This document shows, piece after piece, positions 1 to 11,771 of a DNA stretch of 64,000 nt. The stretch comes from Coriaria nepalensis (taxonomy: Eukaryota > Streptophyta > Magnoliopsida > Cucurbitales > Coriariaceae). Position numbers and translations under genes: made by a program. The notes under the pieces were generated by a model. That model did not search any database. It had not been told where the DNA came from and saw only the letters and a list, made by a program, of their open reading frames with translations. Position 1 is the first letter of the stretch; every line of letters starts with the position of its first letter. The DNA lies in NCBI GenBank assembly GCA_027186245.1, contig CP114482.1, positions 1,307,001-1,371,000 on the forward strand, read 5' to 3'.

Positions 1-340
1 TATGATAGTTATATAAAAATATTTCTAAATTATTATTTATTAAAAATAATTTTCTATATTATATAAAGTTTTATGTAAAATTAATATTATAATTTAATAA
101 AATATTATTTATATTTAAAAAAATCTCCAATAAATAAAATGATATATGAAATAAATATTTAAACACCATTTATGATATATATATATATATATATATATAT
201 CTCTAAATTTCTCTAAATTTTCATGCCTATACTACAAAATGAACAAATAAGAAAACAAAAAACAAACACGCTCCTAGTAAGTTGCGTCCAGGTTCTAATG
301 AAAATCAGTTTTTTATATATGCACTCTGTAATATGCTTAT
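1..340. other. AT-rich spacer with (TA)n tract
   Basis: This is very AT-rich sequence with a (TA)n microsatellite at about 176-200. I see no coding signal before the choline kinase relic. Confidence 0.6.
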
Positions 341-1436
341 AAAAATTTGTATCAGGCCATCATATATCTCTCAGCTGCATGATTTGGGGCGAAGTTGCTT
401 GGAGTTTTTTGGAAATGGCATGGTGCAGTCTTTTATTAATGCACAGACACTAACTCCATCAGGTAAATCTTGAATTGTGAGGATGTAGAACTGGTTTACA
501 AAACTATGGCTTACAATTTAGATGTACCTGTTTGTTACATTGTTGACATGAAATTTTAGTAATGCTCTTCGGTAGAAAACTTACATTTATGGATTAGTTT
601 GAAATTGAAGGATTAGTTGAAGGAATGTCTGTACTTGGATTAGTTTCATGGTACCATTACTTTCAGTTCTACAGTATTTATGTTAATTTTCCTGTACTAG
701 TTTAGCTTCTCTTCTCATGGAAACTCTATCTTGGTATGGGATAATTTTGACATGCTAATATAATGAGTGGATGATACCAGGATTCGTAATATGATATATC
801 TTCTATATGGGGTTGGATTCTTACATTAGAATTCCACTTAGAAAAAGAATGACATGACAAAAAATTTGGCTAAGATTGTTTTGCTCCCCAGAAATTTGAA
901 CATACATTTTTGTGCTTCTGCTTTGCACCTTGAAAAAATGTCAGAAATGTGAAACGTGATGTTTTTTGTAGATATCCAAGTAAGGATGAACAATATCATT
1001 TATTCAGGCACTATCTACAACCCAACAGACCAGATGAGGTATGTTTCCATAGAAGACAGTTTTTCCTTCGCAGCTTGAAAAGGAAAAGTGTTTGACATTA
1101 TTTTCTCCTAAACGGTTTTTTATCATCTTTATATGGCAGGTAATCTGAGAAAGATCTTGAAGCACTAATATGTCGAGGCAAACACGTACATGTCAGCATC
1201 ACACTTGTATTCAGGTATCTATAAAATAGACTATATTCCTACTCTTCCCTTAGACACGTAATCGGTTCACTATAAAACTTACTAGAATCATTATTTCTGT
1301 GTTCTGTTTATAGGCAAAGATGTCTCCAATTGATTTCGATTACTTCAGCTATTTCTTTCAACGATACAATGAATACAAGAAGCAAATGGAAAAGTGCTTT
1401 TCCCAGGCAAGATCTTACCTCTCTGAATCTGCTTAA
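340..1436 (+). pseudogene. choline/ethanolamine kinase pseudogene (3' part)
   Basis: Four blocks translate into plant choline kinase sequence in the right order. Block A (365-462) reads YLSAA, a TGA stop at 380-382, FGAKLLGVF, an extra T near 410, then GNGMVQSFINAQTLTPS, ending at a GT donor (463). Block B (972-1038) reads YPSKDEQYHLFRHYLQPNRP. Block C (1140-1214) reads SEKDLEAL-YVEANTYMSASHLY only if one extra A is skipped near 1143 and another near 1170. The usual WALWALI segment at its end is missing, a deletion of about 20 bases. Block D (1314-1436) is intact, from AKMSPIDFDY to the terminal TAA. Everything between A and B is gone, including the Brenner motif and the catalytic HNDL/DFEY region. 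Retained splice sites show it is not a processed copy. The family phosphorylates choline or ethanolamine in the Kennedy pathway; this copy cannot. The parent gene is not in the window. Confidence 0.85.
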
Positions 1437-2672
1437 AAATCCCTCTTCTTCAGCTCTTCTGTCGCGTGTCATAAAAATGTAGGGGAAGTTTCCGATTTCT
1501 CTAGTTTCGATATTCTTTTTGTAGTTTGTGGTTCATTCATATAAACTAGAAAACAGATGTAGTAATTAGTAAAGGGTCTTCTTTTTTTCCTTCTCTATTT
1601 GTTGTATCAGATTGAAAAAGATGTAAGAAGTTACTTTCGAACAGTTTGTTTGAAGTTTTTTACCCTTCTTATCGAACACTTTGGAGTTATTTGCTTCAGG
1701 CCGAGTTTGGTCACTTTTATTACCTTTCCAGAAGATAAGGGTATATTTTCAGCGTTTGAAACCGTAGTTTGGGTAAAGTGACCTGGAATTTCATTTGAAC
1801 TGAAGTTTTTTTTTAGTTCAAACTGTAGTTTGAAGCTGCTCAAGAGTTTGTGAAAGATTTAACCGACTTGTGACTTGTGGTCTGGCATGATTCACGTATA
1901 CATGGTTTGAACTTTACAAATACGGACAATTATGGAACTTTCATTGAAAGGTCTATTGCGATACTTATAGGAATGCAGGAAAATTGACCAATATCCTACT
2001 TTTAAAAAAAATATATATATAATATAATATAATAATAGTAACTATATGGATGACGAGTGACGTGGGTCATTGTGAGATGAAGTTTTGTGTAGGTCATCTA
2101 ACTAATTCTTTTTCTTGTCTGGTTTGTTGTCCGATTTTATTCCTTACATTTCGAAACCAATAAGGGAAAAAAAAAGAAGGGTCCTTTAGATCATCAATAT
2201 ATGAATCATGTGGACTAATATTACCCTTCACTAATCTATAGTTGGCTTGGTTTCATTTGCATGTAGCAGATTAAGAACGGGACATGCTCTATGATCAATT
2301 ATAAATCTAATCGTGTGGTTTGTAATCGATTGGTGTATGATAGAAGCATAAATAACAACCATTTGGTTTGGTATCCTACCGAATGGGCAGTGATGGAATT
2401 GGGGACTCATGCTTGCTTGGTTGCAAAACAAGCAAATTCCATTAGGAGACAAATATGCCCAAACATTTAATTATTTTGTCTCCCCACAACTATCACCAGT
2501 TTTGTAAGCCCTAAAAAATAAAACACATGGCCTATTCCCTTCATTATTATTGTATCCTTTACCATTTTCCTAATCCACATTATTTTAATGGGTACTTCAA
2601 CATAATACATGACTTTCTTCCACCTTTCATCATTGAATCATATAGAGAGTGAGAGATAGAGAGAGCCACTAA
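1437..2672. other. intergenic spacer
   Basis: The spacer lies between the kinase relic and the dynein light chain gene. It contains an AT microsatellite near 2010-2035 and a GA-rich leader just before 2673 that is probably the 5' UTR. Short open frames here match nothing I recognise. Confidence 0.5.
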
Positions 2673-3836
2673 ATGGCTACGCAAGACAAGCAAATTAGTA
2701 GACCGGGTTTGTTCGATCCGGGATTGGTGGAAAAAAGACCATCCAAAAAGATTGCATACAATTGGTTGCTAAGGAAATTGAAGAGCGGATCAGAAAATGC
2801 TAGGAATCACGGGCATGAAAGGAAAGGTGGCGGAAGTGGAGGAGGAATAGAAGAAGGGATGGCGGTGGTTGACGGGAGGAGGTCGGTTTCTCAAGTGGAA
2901 ACAAACTTGGAATCAGTTGGAACATTTCTCCAAGTGAAGGTGTTGGTTTCAGATATGCCTGGATATATGCAGGTGCATGCTTTTAGATGTGCTAGGACTA
3001 GTTATGAAAGCTTGGACAAGAAGTTTAGCTCTAAACACATGGCTTTTAACATCAAAAAGGTCTGTTTTCCCCCATTTTCTATTAACTAATATTACTACTA
3101 CTACTACTACTACTACTACTATTACCATTTTTCTTTCTTTTAATTTTTCCCTCATTCATATGTCCTTTCTTGCCTTTAGGCTTATGAATCAAATAACTCC
3201 TTTCTTGGAAATGACGTTAGAAAAGTTAAAATGTTTTCTATACAACCTTTTCACTTGTCATGTTTCTAGTAATCCACTTAGTCTCTTACCCTTATAGATC
3301 AAATATCATCCTAAAGGACACTAGCTATGTTAATTTAGTTACCAATTAGGTTGTTCCGATAATGACATCATTTTTCGGTTATATCTTATCTTCTCCGTCT
3401 TTTTTTATTTACTTATTTTCTTTTCCCTACAATTTTATAAATAAAAGTTTCATTGTATCAAGGAATAAGAACCCACATCCCCATGTGTATATGATCAGCA
3501 ACTTTAATAAGTAATTAAGGATAAATAATTAGCTAATTAATCATTTTTATAATTATAATCAAATTATAGTACATCATCTCCTCCAACCCATGTGCATAAC
3601 AGCTATAAATTATGGTTTATGCAATATAAAGAGTCAACGATTCAACAAGGCTTAGTTTATATAAATTGCAGGAGTTTGACAAAGTATATGGGCCGGCCTG
3701 GCATTGCATTGTGGGCTCAGGTTTTGGGTCCTTTGTGACCCATTCAACAGGTTGCTTCCTTTATTTTTCCATGGAGAAATTGTACATCTTGTTATTTAGA
3801 ACTAAAATTCAGAAAGCTATATTGGACTCATTATGA
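2673..3836 (+). CDS. LC8-type dynein light chain family protein
   Basis: There are two exons, 2673-3059 and 3672-3836, giving 183 aa. The LC8 fold occupies the C-terminal half, starting at about residue 93. The exon 2 product [19 protein letters not shown], followed by [17 protein letters not shown], is the family signature (WHCIVG, then YVTH-like, then YF). The N-terminal ~90 residues are a plant-type, Gly/Lys-rich, low-complexity extension absent from the 89-residue animal LC8. LC8 proteins are dimeric hubs that clamp short linear motifs. Flowering plants lack dynein heavy chains, so the role is probably dynein-independent. The intron carries a (TAC/ACT)n tract near 3089-3122. Start choice: this ATG opens the frame just after a GA-rich leader. 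The neighbouring MASS-like gene converges on it from the right. Family assignment is secure; the partner is unknown. Confidence 0.9.
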
Positions 3837-4275
3837 GTTCATGAAAACGACATGAACTCTTACTTTTAACTACTTTGTCGGTTCATATGTTGAGATTTTT
3901 GTTGTTACTCTTGTTGTTCTGTTCATCTTTGATCTTCATTTCTACTATCCGTTACATACCCGTTTCTACGTTCGATCACATCACTTAACGACTTGAATTT
4001 GAAAAGAGATCTATGACGTAATCAAATACTATCATCTCATGTATATGACGTAATTAGTTTAGCAACACTAATGAAATTTCTAATACGATACTAACCCAAT
4101 CCTAAATCCTTGTTATGGTATTCAAGTAAATATTAAATATTTTTATATGTAACGATACACAATATAAAATGAAATAAAATAAAAATTAAGAAAATAAAAT
4201 CAAGCTGTAATTATTTAAATATATGATTCAATGTATTATTTTGTTCTTCGCTTATTGATTGGTTTTGGTTGATGA
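3837..4275. other. convergent 3' spacer
   Basis: This lies between the 3' ends of the dynein light chain gene (+) and the MASS-like gene (-). It is AT-rich, probably contains both 3' UTRs, and shows no other gene. Confidence 0.5.
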
Positions 4276-4623
4276 TTAAACATAACCAAACCCTTGTGAC
4301 CTTCCAAAAATGCCACAAAATCCACAACAATTGAGCTTAGGAGACGGCGGGTCAACGGAAGCTTGTAACCGCGTTTCGATGCTCTTACTTCCATTGTACT
4401 GTCCTCCTCCTCCTTCCGATTGGCTTAATGGCTCCATCTTGGGCATCGATCCAACGCTCTTAGTAAGCCTTAGCGATTTGAAGTCAACTACTACTTCATC
4501 TCCTTCTAATTGGTGATCGGGCTTTTTGTTGTTGAATTTACTTGTAAGAAACTTGTCGTCCCATATCAAACCCGACGAGCCTTGTCTCCTAAACGACGTC
4601 GTAGACCTCTGCAATCCGGCCAT
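4276..4623 (-). CDS. MAPK-substrate (MASS/At1g80180-like) small protein
   Basis: A single exon encodes 115 aa. The N-terminus MAGLQRSTTSFRRQGSSGLI followed by WDD, and the C-terminal block VDPPSPKLNCCGFCGIFGR, match the plant family typified by Arabidopsis At1g80180, known as MAPK substrates in the stomatal lineage. The PPSP motif is a typical proline-directed MAPK phosphorylation site. The cysteine-rich tail (CCGFC) is conserved in the family and could be lipidated or bind metal; that is inference. No transmembrane segment or catalytic motif is present. A TATATA element lies about 85 bases upstream (4705-4710, minus strand). The assignment rests on both ends of the protein and is fairly secure; the biochemical function is poorly known. 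Confidence 0.85.
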   Translation of the reverse strand: MAGLQRSTTSFRRQGSSGLIWDDKFLTSKFNNKKPDHQLEGDEVVVDFKSLRLTKSVGSMPKMEPLSQSEGGGGQYNGSKSIETRLQASVDPPSPKLNCCGFCGIFGRSQGFGYV

Positions 4624-4704
4624 TAATCTTTCTCTATCTCTCTCTGATCTTACTTTGAATTCTCTCTAATCAATATAGAGGGGTTGTATTACTTGCTAGG
4701 TATG

Positions 4705-4710
4705 TATATA
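4705..4710 (-). promoter_or_regulatory. TATA-like box of the MASS-like gene
   Basis: TATATA on the minus strand, 82-87 bases upstream of the ATG at 4623, a normal plant core-promoter spacing. Confidence 0.45.
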
Positions 4711-5461
4711 TTGAGACCTTTTTTGGCTTCTTTATTAAAGAGAAGGGGGGAAGAATGACAAATGGAAGAATATATGGGAAGTGGGTCCATGGGTTGTAAG
4801 TATAAATACTAAACATCCATATGATCCATTTTTGTGGTTAAAATTTTGGGAAAATTCTTTTTGACTCAGAAATCCACCGTGTTGTGTTGTAGTACTCTAT
4901 GATGACACATAAAAGGTCCACTCAAATTAAAAATTTTACCTTTTTTTTTTTTTTTTTTTGTAGTTTTGTCACTTGGATGTGGCAGAATTAGAACAGTTGA
5001 ACCTTATTTTATGACTTACATATATGTATGGGTGAAAAGAGCTGTTGTTTGTTTATATGAAGTTTGGGAAAGTAAGTTATATTAGAAGATAAGCTTTTCT
5101 ATGTTCTTAGATGATCTAATATCGTTTCCGATTGTGATTAATCGGTCTGCGATAAATTGATTCTACAGTTAGGCTAATTCACACAAAATTTGGGATGATC
5201 TCACTACAAAAAAGCTAAAAAGAACGAGAGGCTAAAATGTGGAGACATGAACAACACTGGCAAATTGTAGACATGAATTTTTTAGTTCCTAAAATTTTTT
5301 ACAGAGTAATGAGCACAAGCTCCGTAACAGAACACGTTTTGGTTCCAAGTTTGTATGTAGATTGAATATAGATTCTCTCCAGAAAGGACCACAAAATAGC
5401 CATCTATGAGTAATTAAGATAGTATTGCTTCTAGAACAAGGAAAGAAAACGCCAGTCTCAT
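4711..5461. other. spacer between the MASS-like and C3H17-like genes
   Basis: This is upstream sequence of the MASS-like gene plus the probable 3' UTR of the C3H17-like gene. It has a poly-T run near 4941-4960 and no further gene. Confidence 0.5.
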
Positions 5462-7642
5462 TCAAATACCATTTTCAACCTTCTTCTCATTGAGGATTTC
5501 ACTCAATGGTTTTGGTCCCTCGAAATCAGCAGATACAAATCTTTTCGGTCTACCCAAAAGCTCCACATCTTTGTCTGTTCTTCTCTTGTCTTCCTTGATC
5601 TGATCAAGCGTTTTAGGTCCCATAAAAGTACGAGGTGATTTCTCAACCGATCTCTTCTGATCCAGTGAAAAATCTAGCTTTCTTGAAGATCTAGAGAAAA
5701 TGAATTTCAGTCTGGATACATTCTTTTTACTATGCTCCCTTGGAATAGACTGCCTTAAATGCCTAAGTGGCCCATGTTGGTTAGTAACCGCATTTGAAAG
5801 AGTTGCATTCACTCTGATTGATTCAATAGAGTTCAATCTTCCATGCAGCCTCTGATTCAAACTCAGTGTTAGATTCCTTTCCTGGATTCTACCACTAACT
5901 TTAATTGGACAGTTACTGTTATTAGTTAACCTCCGTTTCTTCAGATGATCTCTAAGATCCCTTCTCCTCTGGCCAATCATTCCCTGCTCTACTCGCACCA
6001 GCTTTCTCTTCCTAGATGATGAGGGATAGAACATTTCCTCCATTGAATGATAATGGGACATGGAATTATTATACTCACATGGATCATTAAAATCATACAC
6101 CACACAGTTTCTCTTCATATTTTGATGTTCCAGAAACTCAGAATCATCTTCATAACCATTATTAACAAGAACATCAAATCTCGGGATTGCTTCCAAACTT
6201 TCCTCTGGCTCGATATGGTTAACCATTGGCTCCTCTGAGCCCTGATCTAGACTAAAATCAGATTCACTATAACAAGAGCCTTTTACATGAGGTAAGGACT
6301 CAGATTCAGATTCAGAAGCAGAAGCTTCTTCACACTTAGGTGAAGAATTACATTTTCTCTGTTGAATGCTTTTTGTTTCTGTTTGGTGGAGATCCTCTTT
6401 GACTCTGATATCTACTGTTTCTTTTCGGGCAGTTTTAGGTTTCTTACGAGGCTCTTCTTTTGGTACTGGTTTGTTTTCACTTTTTGCAGCTATCAGGTTC
6501 TTTGATGGAGGAGAATCAAGATGTTTTATTATGGGTGGTGGTCCATTTTCATATTTTTCAGCTACTGTGTCCTTCAATGGAAGTGCATTGATACTTGCAG
6601 GGACTATCTTTTCAGATTTCCAAGCCAGCACAGTTCCGTCATTGCCATGGAGAAAAGAGCATTTGTCACCTTTACTACAGAATCCACGGAAGAAGAAATA
6701 ACAAGGAACACTACTAGTCTTGTTCACGGGAATGGAACAGTGCATGGACCCAAAAGGCGTTTCAGCAAGCCCATCCAACGGCTACAATAATTAAAAGAAG
6801 AAAAAAATCCCTCACATTGTTCCATTGAGATATAGATGAGGACGAAAAAGTTTAAAAAGAAAAAGGTTTTTTTGACTCATAGAGGCGTTTTAGTACGAAA
6901 CTTTTCAACATATCAAGGTCTCATATTGATATCAGATCAACTTCCAAGTTTCCCAAGAAAACAAAAAAGGCAACTAGCTTGACATTGCCAAATTTACAAA
7001 ACCACAGAAACAGATCAAACAAAAAAACAAAAAAGGCAACTATCAATCTCGATAGCAGTTACAAGAGCTAAAATGGAAATGAATGCAAGCATTTACCGGA
7101 TGACGAAAACCACAGGTTGTATTAAAGCAGTTTCCTTCCAACCAGTACCAGCAATCCCTCGGGTTAAGCTGTGCAATCTCACTGTGCCTATACTCACAAT
7201 CAGTCCCCTGAAAAATTTTAAGACTTAAAGATTCAATGAAAAAAGGTTCAAGAAACGAGAAGAATCAGTATGCAATCAGCCAAATTCATCAATCCCCCTC
7301 CACAGAAATCCGGTTCTGTTCTTTCCAAGTAAGATGTACAGTTAGAAAACCTAGAACCCTAGAAATCTCCTCCGATAAAAGGTGGCTAGGCCTACATTTC
7401 TCAAATGCAGATTAGAGGAACGAAATGCTCAGAAACATACAGGAGAAATATCCTAAGAGGAGAGTAAATAAATTCTTTGGAAAACGAGAATGAAGATGAA
7501 CAGAAAAAGGAATGGCGGGAAATGCGAGAAGTGGAAGGGCAAAAAAAAAAAAAAAAAGGAGCGACCGTACCTTCTTGCAAGAGAGAGGCGAGGCGAAGAA
7601 GTAGAGGCAATCCGTCTTTCGCTTCTGCGAATCTTCCTCCAT
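5462..7642 (-). CDS. C3H17: CCCH zinc-finger protein, C3H17-like
   Basis: There are three exons on the minus strand: 7642-7571, 7207-7097 and 6781-5462, together 500 aa. Three CCCH fingers sit in the first ~95 residues. Finger 1 (CLYFFASPLSC...CEYRH) is split between exons 1 and 2. Finger 2 is CWYWLEGNCFNTACGFRH. Finger 3 is CYFFFRGFCSKGDKCSFLH. The phrase RHSEIAQLNPRDCWYWL is diagnostic of the plant C3H17 group (Arabidopsis At2g02160), a probable nuclear RNA- or DNA-binding regulator. The remaining ~400 residues are charged and disordered. They include basic runs (RKRKL, KKRRL) that would serve as nuclear localisation signals, acidic Ser/Glu repeats, and two related FxGPKTL/FEGPKPL motifs near the C-terminus. 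The long third exon is intact. Exon phases all agree. Expression may be affected by the hexamer repeat about 280 bases upstream. Confidence 0.88.
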
Positions 7643-7920
7643 TTCTGTAAGGAAGGAGGATGGAGAATATGAGCAAGTAGAAAAATGAGGGTTCAATCAT
7701 CAATGTCTTCTTCTTACCTTCACAGTTTGCTTCACATGACATGAGGGAGTGATCGTAGAGACACTGATACAGAGAAGGACGTGGCTCTGTTTTGTAAATT
7801 TAAGATCTTACGAATATTTAAGAAATAATATATATATTAAATATTTATTAAATTATTTATAAACCAATCAATTACAGTTACGAAATGATCTGATGATATA
7901 TGAAACGGAGGGCTGCAACG
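7643..7920. promoter_or_regulatory. upstream region of the C3H17-like gene
   Basis: This is about 280 bases between the C3H17-like start codon and the hexanucleotide repeat. It should carry the promoter and 5' UTR. A (TA)-rich patch lies at 7831-7840. I could not place a convincing TATA box. Confidence 0.35.
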
Positions 7921-8064
7921 GTTAGAGTTAGAGTTAGAGTTAGAGTTACAGTTACAGTTACAGTTACAGTTACAGTTACAGTTACAGTTACAGTTACAGT
8001 TACAGTTACAGTTACAGTTACAGTTACAGTTACAGTTACAGTTACAGTTACAGTTACAGTTACG
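7921..8064 (+). repeat. hexanucleotide tandem repeat, 24 units
   Basis: There are exactly 24 head-to-tail 6-base units: four GTTAGA, then nineteen GTTACA, then one GTTACG. The next hexamer is GTTATT. Homogeneity is complete inside each unit type, which suggests recent expansion. It lies between the 3' end of the CBR2-like gene and the upstream region of the C3H17-like gene. It is not the plant telomere unit (TTTAGGG). The open Val-Thr dipeptide frames across it are a by-product of a stop-free hexamer. Confidence 0.97.
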
Positions 8065-8238
8065 GTTATTGATATCGTCAACGCGGTATTAGACATACTT
8101 GCAAGGAAAATAGAAAATTGAAGAAAATAACTCATCTTATGTTTTGGTTGCTCACAACTTATTCCGGCAAATTGCATACAAACTTTCTATGAAGGCTTTT
8201 ATTTTATTAATTCATCAAAAAAAAAAAAACCTCTAAAA

Positions 8239-11182
8239 TCAGAATTTGTAGACCATTTCCTCGGTATATCCAAGTTCCTTGAGGATGCCAGAGACCTGTA
8301 ATAAAGCCAGATCAGGGGAAACAGGAAAAATACTTATAAAGTTTTTTAACAAAAAAAAAAAAGGCCTTATTTTTACCTCTCCTTGAGTCCAATCTTTGGC
8401 TTTTTCGCCTGATACATGTTTCATCATTCCGGGAGGACCGCATACCTGAACCGGACTCAACTGATAAGCATAAGGCTTTATTCTGCTTTAGTGTTTTTCC
8501 TTCTTCCAAGGCCTTATGAACATAATGGATAATGAGGATTATGTAATAACACTTACAAGGATTAGAGTGTCATTTCCAGGAGCAGGTAATCCTTTCAAGG
8601 CCATATCCTTTGATATATAGCCTTTCCCTCCTTTCCAGCTCTTAGTGGGATTATCAACAGTGTAGAAAACCTGGGTTAAGTTTCTTCATCAATATTTTTG
8701 AAACTCGATGAAAGGCGAGCATCTAAGTTTTGACCATTTGACAATGTTCTTAATCTGAAAGAAATTGCGTACCTTCAAATTTGGGTGACTTGCTGAAAGA
8801 ATGTCAAGTTTCTGCTTAAGTAATATGTCATCTGGAGAGACATTACCATAAAGGAGCGATACCTGTATGAAGTGAAAGTAAAGCTCAAGCCATAATTTTG
8901 TAAATTAGTTACGCTACATTGCTGCACATCAAGTATCATCTATTACACAGAGTGGACAGAGTATCAGAAGATATTGGTAGCCTTAATATTGGCATTTATC
9001 AGGAAGACGAAAAAGATGTGAAGTGGCAATGTAATAAGATCAGCTTATGCCTGACCTGTGTATCGTCATCTGGATTTTTCAGTATAGCTTCAATGACCTG
9101 AAGCATTGGAGTGATGCCTGTGCCACCAGCAATCTGCATGAGCAGAGTACAATTTACTTGAGATCTTCATCGAACATTAATATATCCACCTTTGTTGCTA
9201 ATATGGACCCTCACACTACTAATATAATATTGGAACTTGATATAAGGTTTAATTTCAAGATAGTAAGGTCAAGAGCAGTATAAGTTCCGGGGTCTATAGA
9301 AGAAGGGGACATTGGCAGAAAATGCCCAAATTTGTAATTAAATTCAGCATGTTGTGCCTGATAACTCCGTAATTTTTTCTTACCATGCCAATATGTTTCT
9401 TCATATTTGGTGTATATCTGAGTTTTTCTATGGGGCTGCAAAAAAAAAATAAGGATGTTATATATCAGCATATTCACCAACAATAATAGTCAAGGCAATA
9501 GGCCAGATAAATTACCCTTTCACTTCAACTACATCACCAGGCTTTAAGCTGGCAAAATGCTGACTCATTTTCCCTTCTGGATACACCTGCAAATAAATGT
9601 AAAAAAAATATATGATAATGCAGCTCACAAATCATAATGATGTGTTTCATCTCAAAGGCGACATCTCCTAGGGGGGTAAGAAAATGGAAAAAAAACATCT
9701 TAGAAACTGCATGATAGAAAATGTACCTTAACAAGTAAGTCGAAGTATCCTTTCGAATCAGGATCTGATATAGGAGTGTACCTAAGCATAAACCAAATCG
9801 ATTAGTTAAAACATCTATATTATCACCGAAAATTGCTGGCCAACAGAAAGTTCACTTCCAAGGTATATAGAAAAAAATATATATACACCTCATAACTAAA
9901 TGGAGGATCTGTCTTCACAAAAATTTGTATAAGATTTTCAACCTTCAAACTACGTCAAAGTCAAAAACTATCTGAGTATCATATTATACATTAGGCATTC
10001 TAAAAATGTAATGATAAGACTTACGGGCGTACAACAAATTTTGCTTTTCCTTCCACATCTTGTCCTGTTGGAGCCCTACAGTACGAAAATGCATTAAAAT
10101 AATGATTTGAAGCTGCCAATTCCTTTTCCATCAGTAAGTTACATAACTGATCATTGAAGATAAACAGAAAATCAAACCTCGTAAGGATGCATGAGGCAAC
10201 ATCTAAACCCAACCTGACAGAAGGATCAAATGAAAACCTGCAATTTTGTGGGGTAAAGTGAACACAAAAAGTTATACTTACAAAATTTGACTCTTAAAAA
10301 CAGGGATTTGGACATTGTGTTGAAAAACTTGAAAAGGTTTGTTTTGGAAAATCTTATATGATTCAGTGTGCATTTGACCAAGCATTTTCAATCAATAACT
10401 AAGAGGGGGAAAAATGACATAGTGATTTAGGCCCAAAGCATGTACCTGTATAAATGACTATTGTGGCTAACCCGTGCAGTGTCTTGCAACTTGAATTCAA
10501 TCCATTTATCTGGATTTAGTGCTGCATATACATCAAAATGCATCTTTTAGGTTAGTTTCTATACAAAAGAACTACAAATTAATAGCAGATTCTTTCGAAT
10601 CGCAGCTCCAAATGCACTTCTCAGCTGTTATTGAGATGAACCCAAACATACTAAAACGCATAATCTAAAGTTCATACCTAGATCCTTATACAACGAAAAT
10701 AGACGTGAAATGAGAGAGAGAAACTCACCAATTTGCGGTCCTGCTTCTTCATTGCTTTCATCTAGATGAACCTGAGATTGAAATGTATGAGTAAACCCAG
10801 TTCCTATTTTTCAAATTGCCAAAACAATGGTTCAAAATCCATTAAAAAGAACCCAAAATTTTCTAAATCCAGCACCTACGTGCTCTACACTCTTAAAAAA
10901 ATTCCCAAAGAAAAAAGAGCTAAATCGGATTAAAGTGCTACAGCTCTACATTCTCTATCCACAATCAAAAGCAAATATCACGATCTAGAGAGAAAGAAAG
11001 AAAAAGAAAATTACCAAATCCGGCGAGGAGCAATAGTACAGGTAAGAGATTCCACCAGAAAGAGCAGCGATTGCTCCAAACGGTACTCTAAAATGACTGC
11101 TGTTGATCTTTTCCTGCCCCCTAAACGCATTGAAGAAGACGATTGGAGTACCCTTAGCAAGCTTCCTGAAGAACGTCGCCAT
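8239..11182 (-). CDS. CBR2: NADH-cytochrome b5 reductase, mitochondrial type
   Basis: Thirteen exons on the minus strand: 11182-11015, 10771-10729, 10521-10446, 10237-10178, 10075-10025, 9781-9727, 9586-9516, 9435-9384, 9133-9056, 8862-8773, 8670-8557, 8445-8377 and 8295-8239. All phases join, giving 327 aa, the length expected for Arabidopsis CBR2 (At5g20080). The enzyme passes electrons from NADH through FAD to cytochrome b5. The N-terminus is basic, followed by a hydrophobic segment (about residues 35-51, ending YLYYC), fitting mitochondrial membrane anchoring. The FAD-binding RPYTPIS motif spans exons 5/6. A second flavin-side motif is [14 protein letters not shown]. The nucleotide-binding GGTGITPML is in exon 9 and CGPPGMM in exon 12. 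The protein ends in the family-typical MVYKF. The gene is intact. Its 5' end faces a small plus-strand gene about 590 bases away, so they may share a promoter region. Confidence 0.95.
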
Positions 11183-11771
11183 TTTCAGAAGCGAAGAAAA
11201 ACTCCGAAGAGTAGAAGAAAGAAGAAGAAGAAGACGAGGGTTTTACTTTTCCTCTCTCTCTCTCTCTCAGAATCCAAAATAGCTTTCTTTAGCCTTCTTC
11301 CATTTCCAGTCCAATATGTTTGGAAAACGGTTCAAATAATCCAATGTGCTCGAGACCACCGTAAGCTTCGACCGTCGACAGCAAGTCGGGTTATAGTTTT
11401 TGGGCTTATTGGGCTGAAAGATCGGCCCAAACGTTTTTTCTTTTCAAACGACGTCCTTCGATCGTTTTCGTTTGTTTTCGGTTTTCACTTTTTCCCTCGT
11501 TAAAAATCAAACTTTCCCTCCATAAAGCGCGAACGAAAGAACACATAAAAAAAAAAAGAGTTCTGAGATCTAGAACGAGAAAACATCTTTCACTGATCAA
11601 GCTGATTCAAGATCGAAAGGTCCTTCTATAACAGCTGAGGTTTCAAGATCGAAAGGTCCTTCCACGCAGCCAAAGAAACTATTATATGTGGAAGGGCTCA
11701 AAAGGCAATGAGGTTTTGTAATCATCTCTACTCCTAAGAATTCCATGACTTCATTTCTAAGCTCTTGATAT
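11183..11771. promoter_or_regulatory. head-to-head intergenic region with duplicated 21-base motif
   Basis: This separates the CBR2-like gene (-) from the small unknown gene (+). An identical 21-base direct repeat lies at 11606-11626 and 11642-11662 (36-base spacing). A frame open from 11574 to the TGA at 11703 lacks an ATG but reads protein-like, with SRSKGPS occurring twice. An ATG near 11743 opens a short upstream frame ending just before the proposed start at 11772. CT-rich tracts near 11253-11270 are probably CBR2 leader or promoter. Confidence 0.45.

Noticed and set aside
7921..8064. Interstitial telomere repeat
   Set aside because: The unit GTTACA/GTTAGA differs from the plant telomere TTTAGGG in length and sequence.
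7878..8177. Open frames on both strands rich in Val-Thr dipeptides
   Set aside because: They arise only because the GTTACA hexamer has no stop in these frames; there is no splice or start context.
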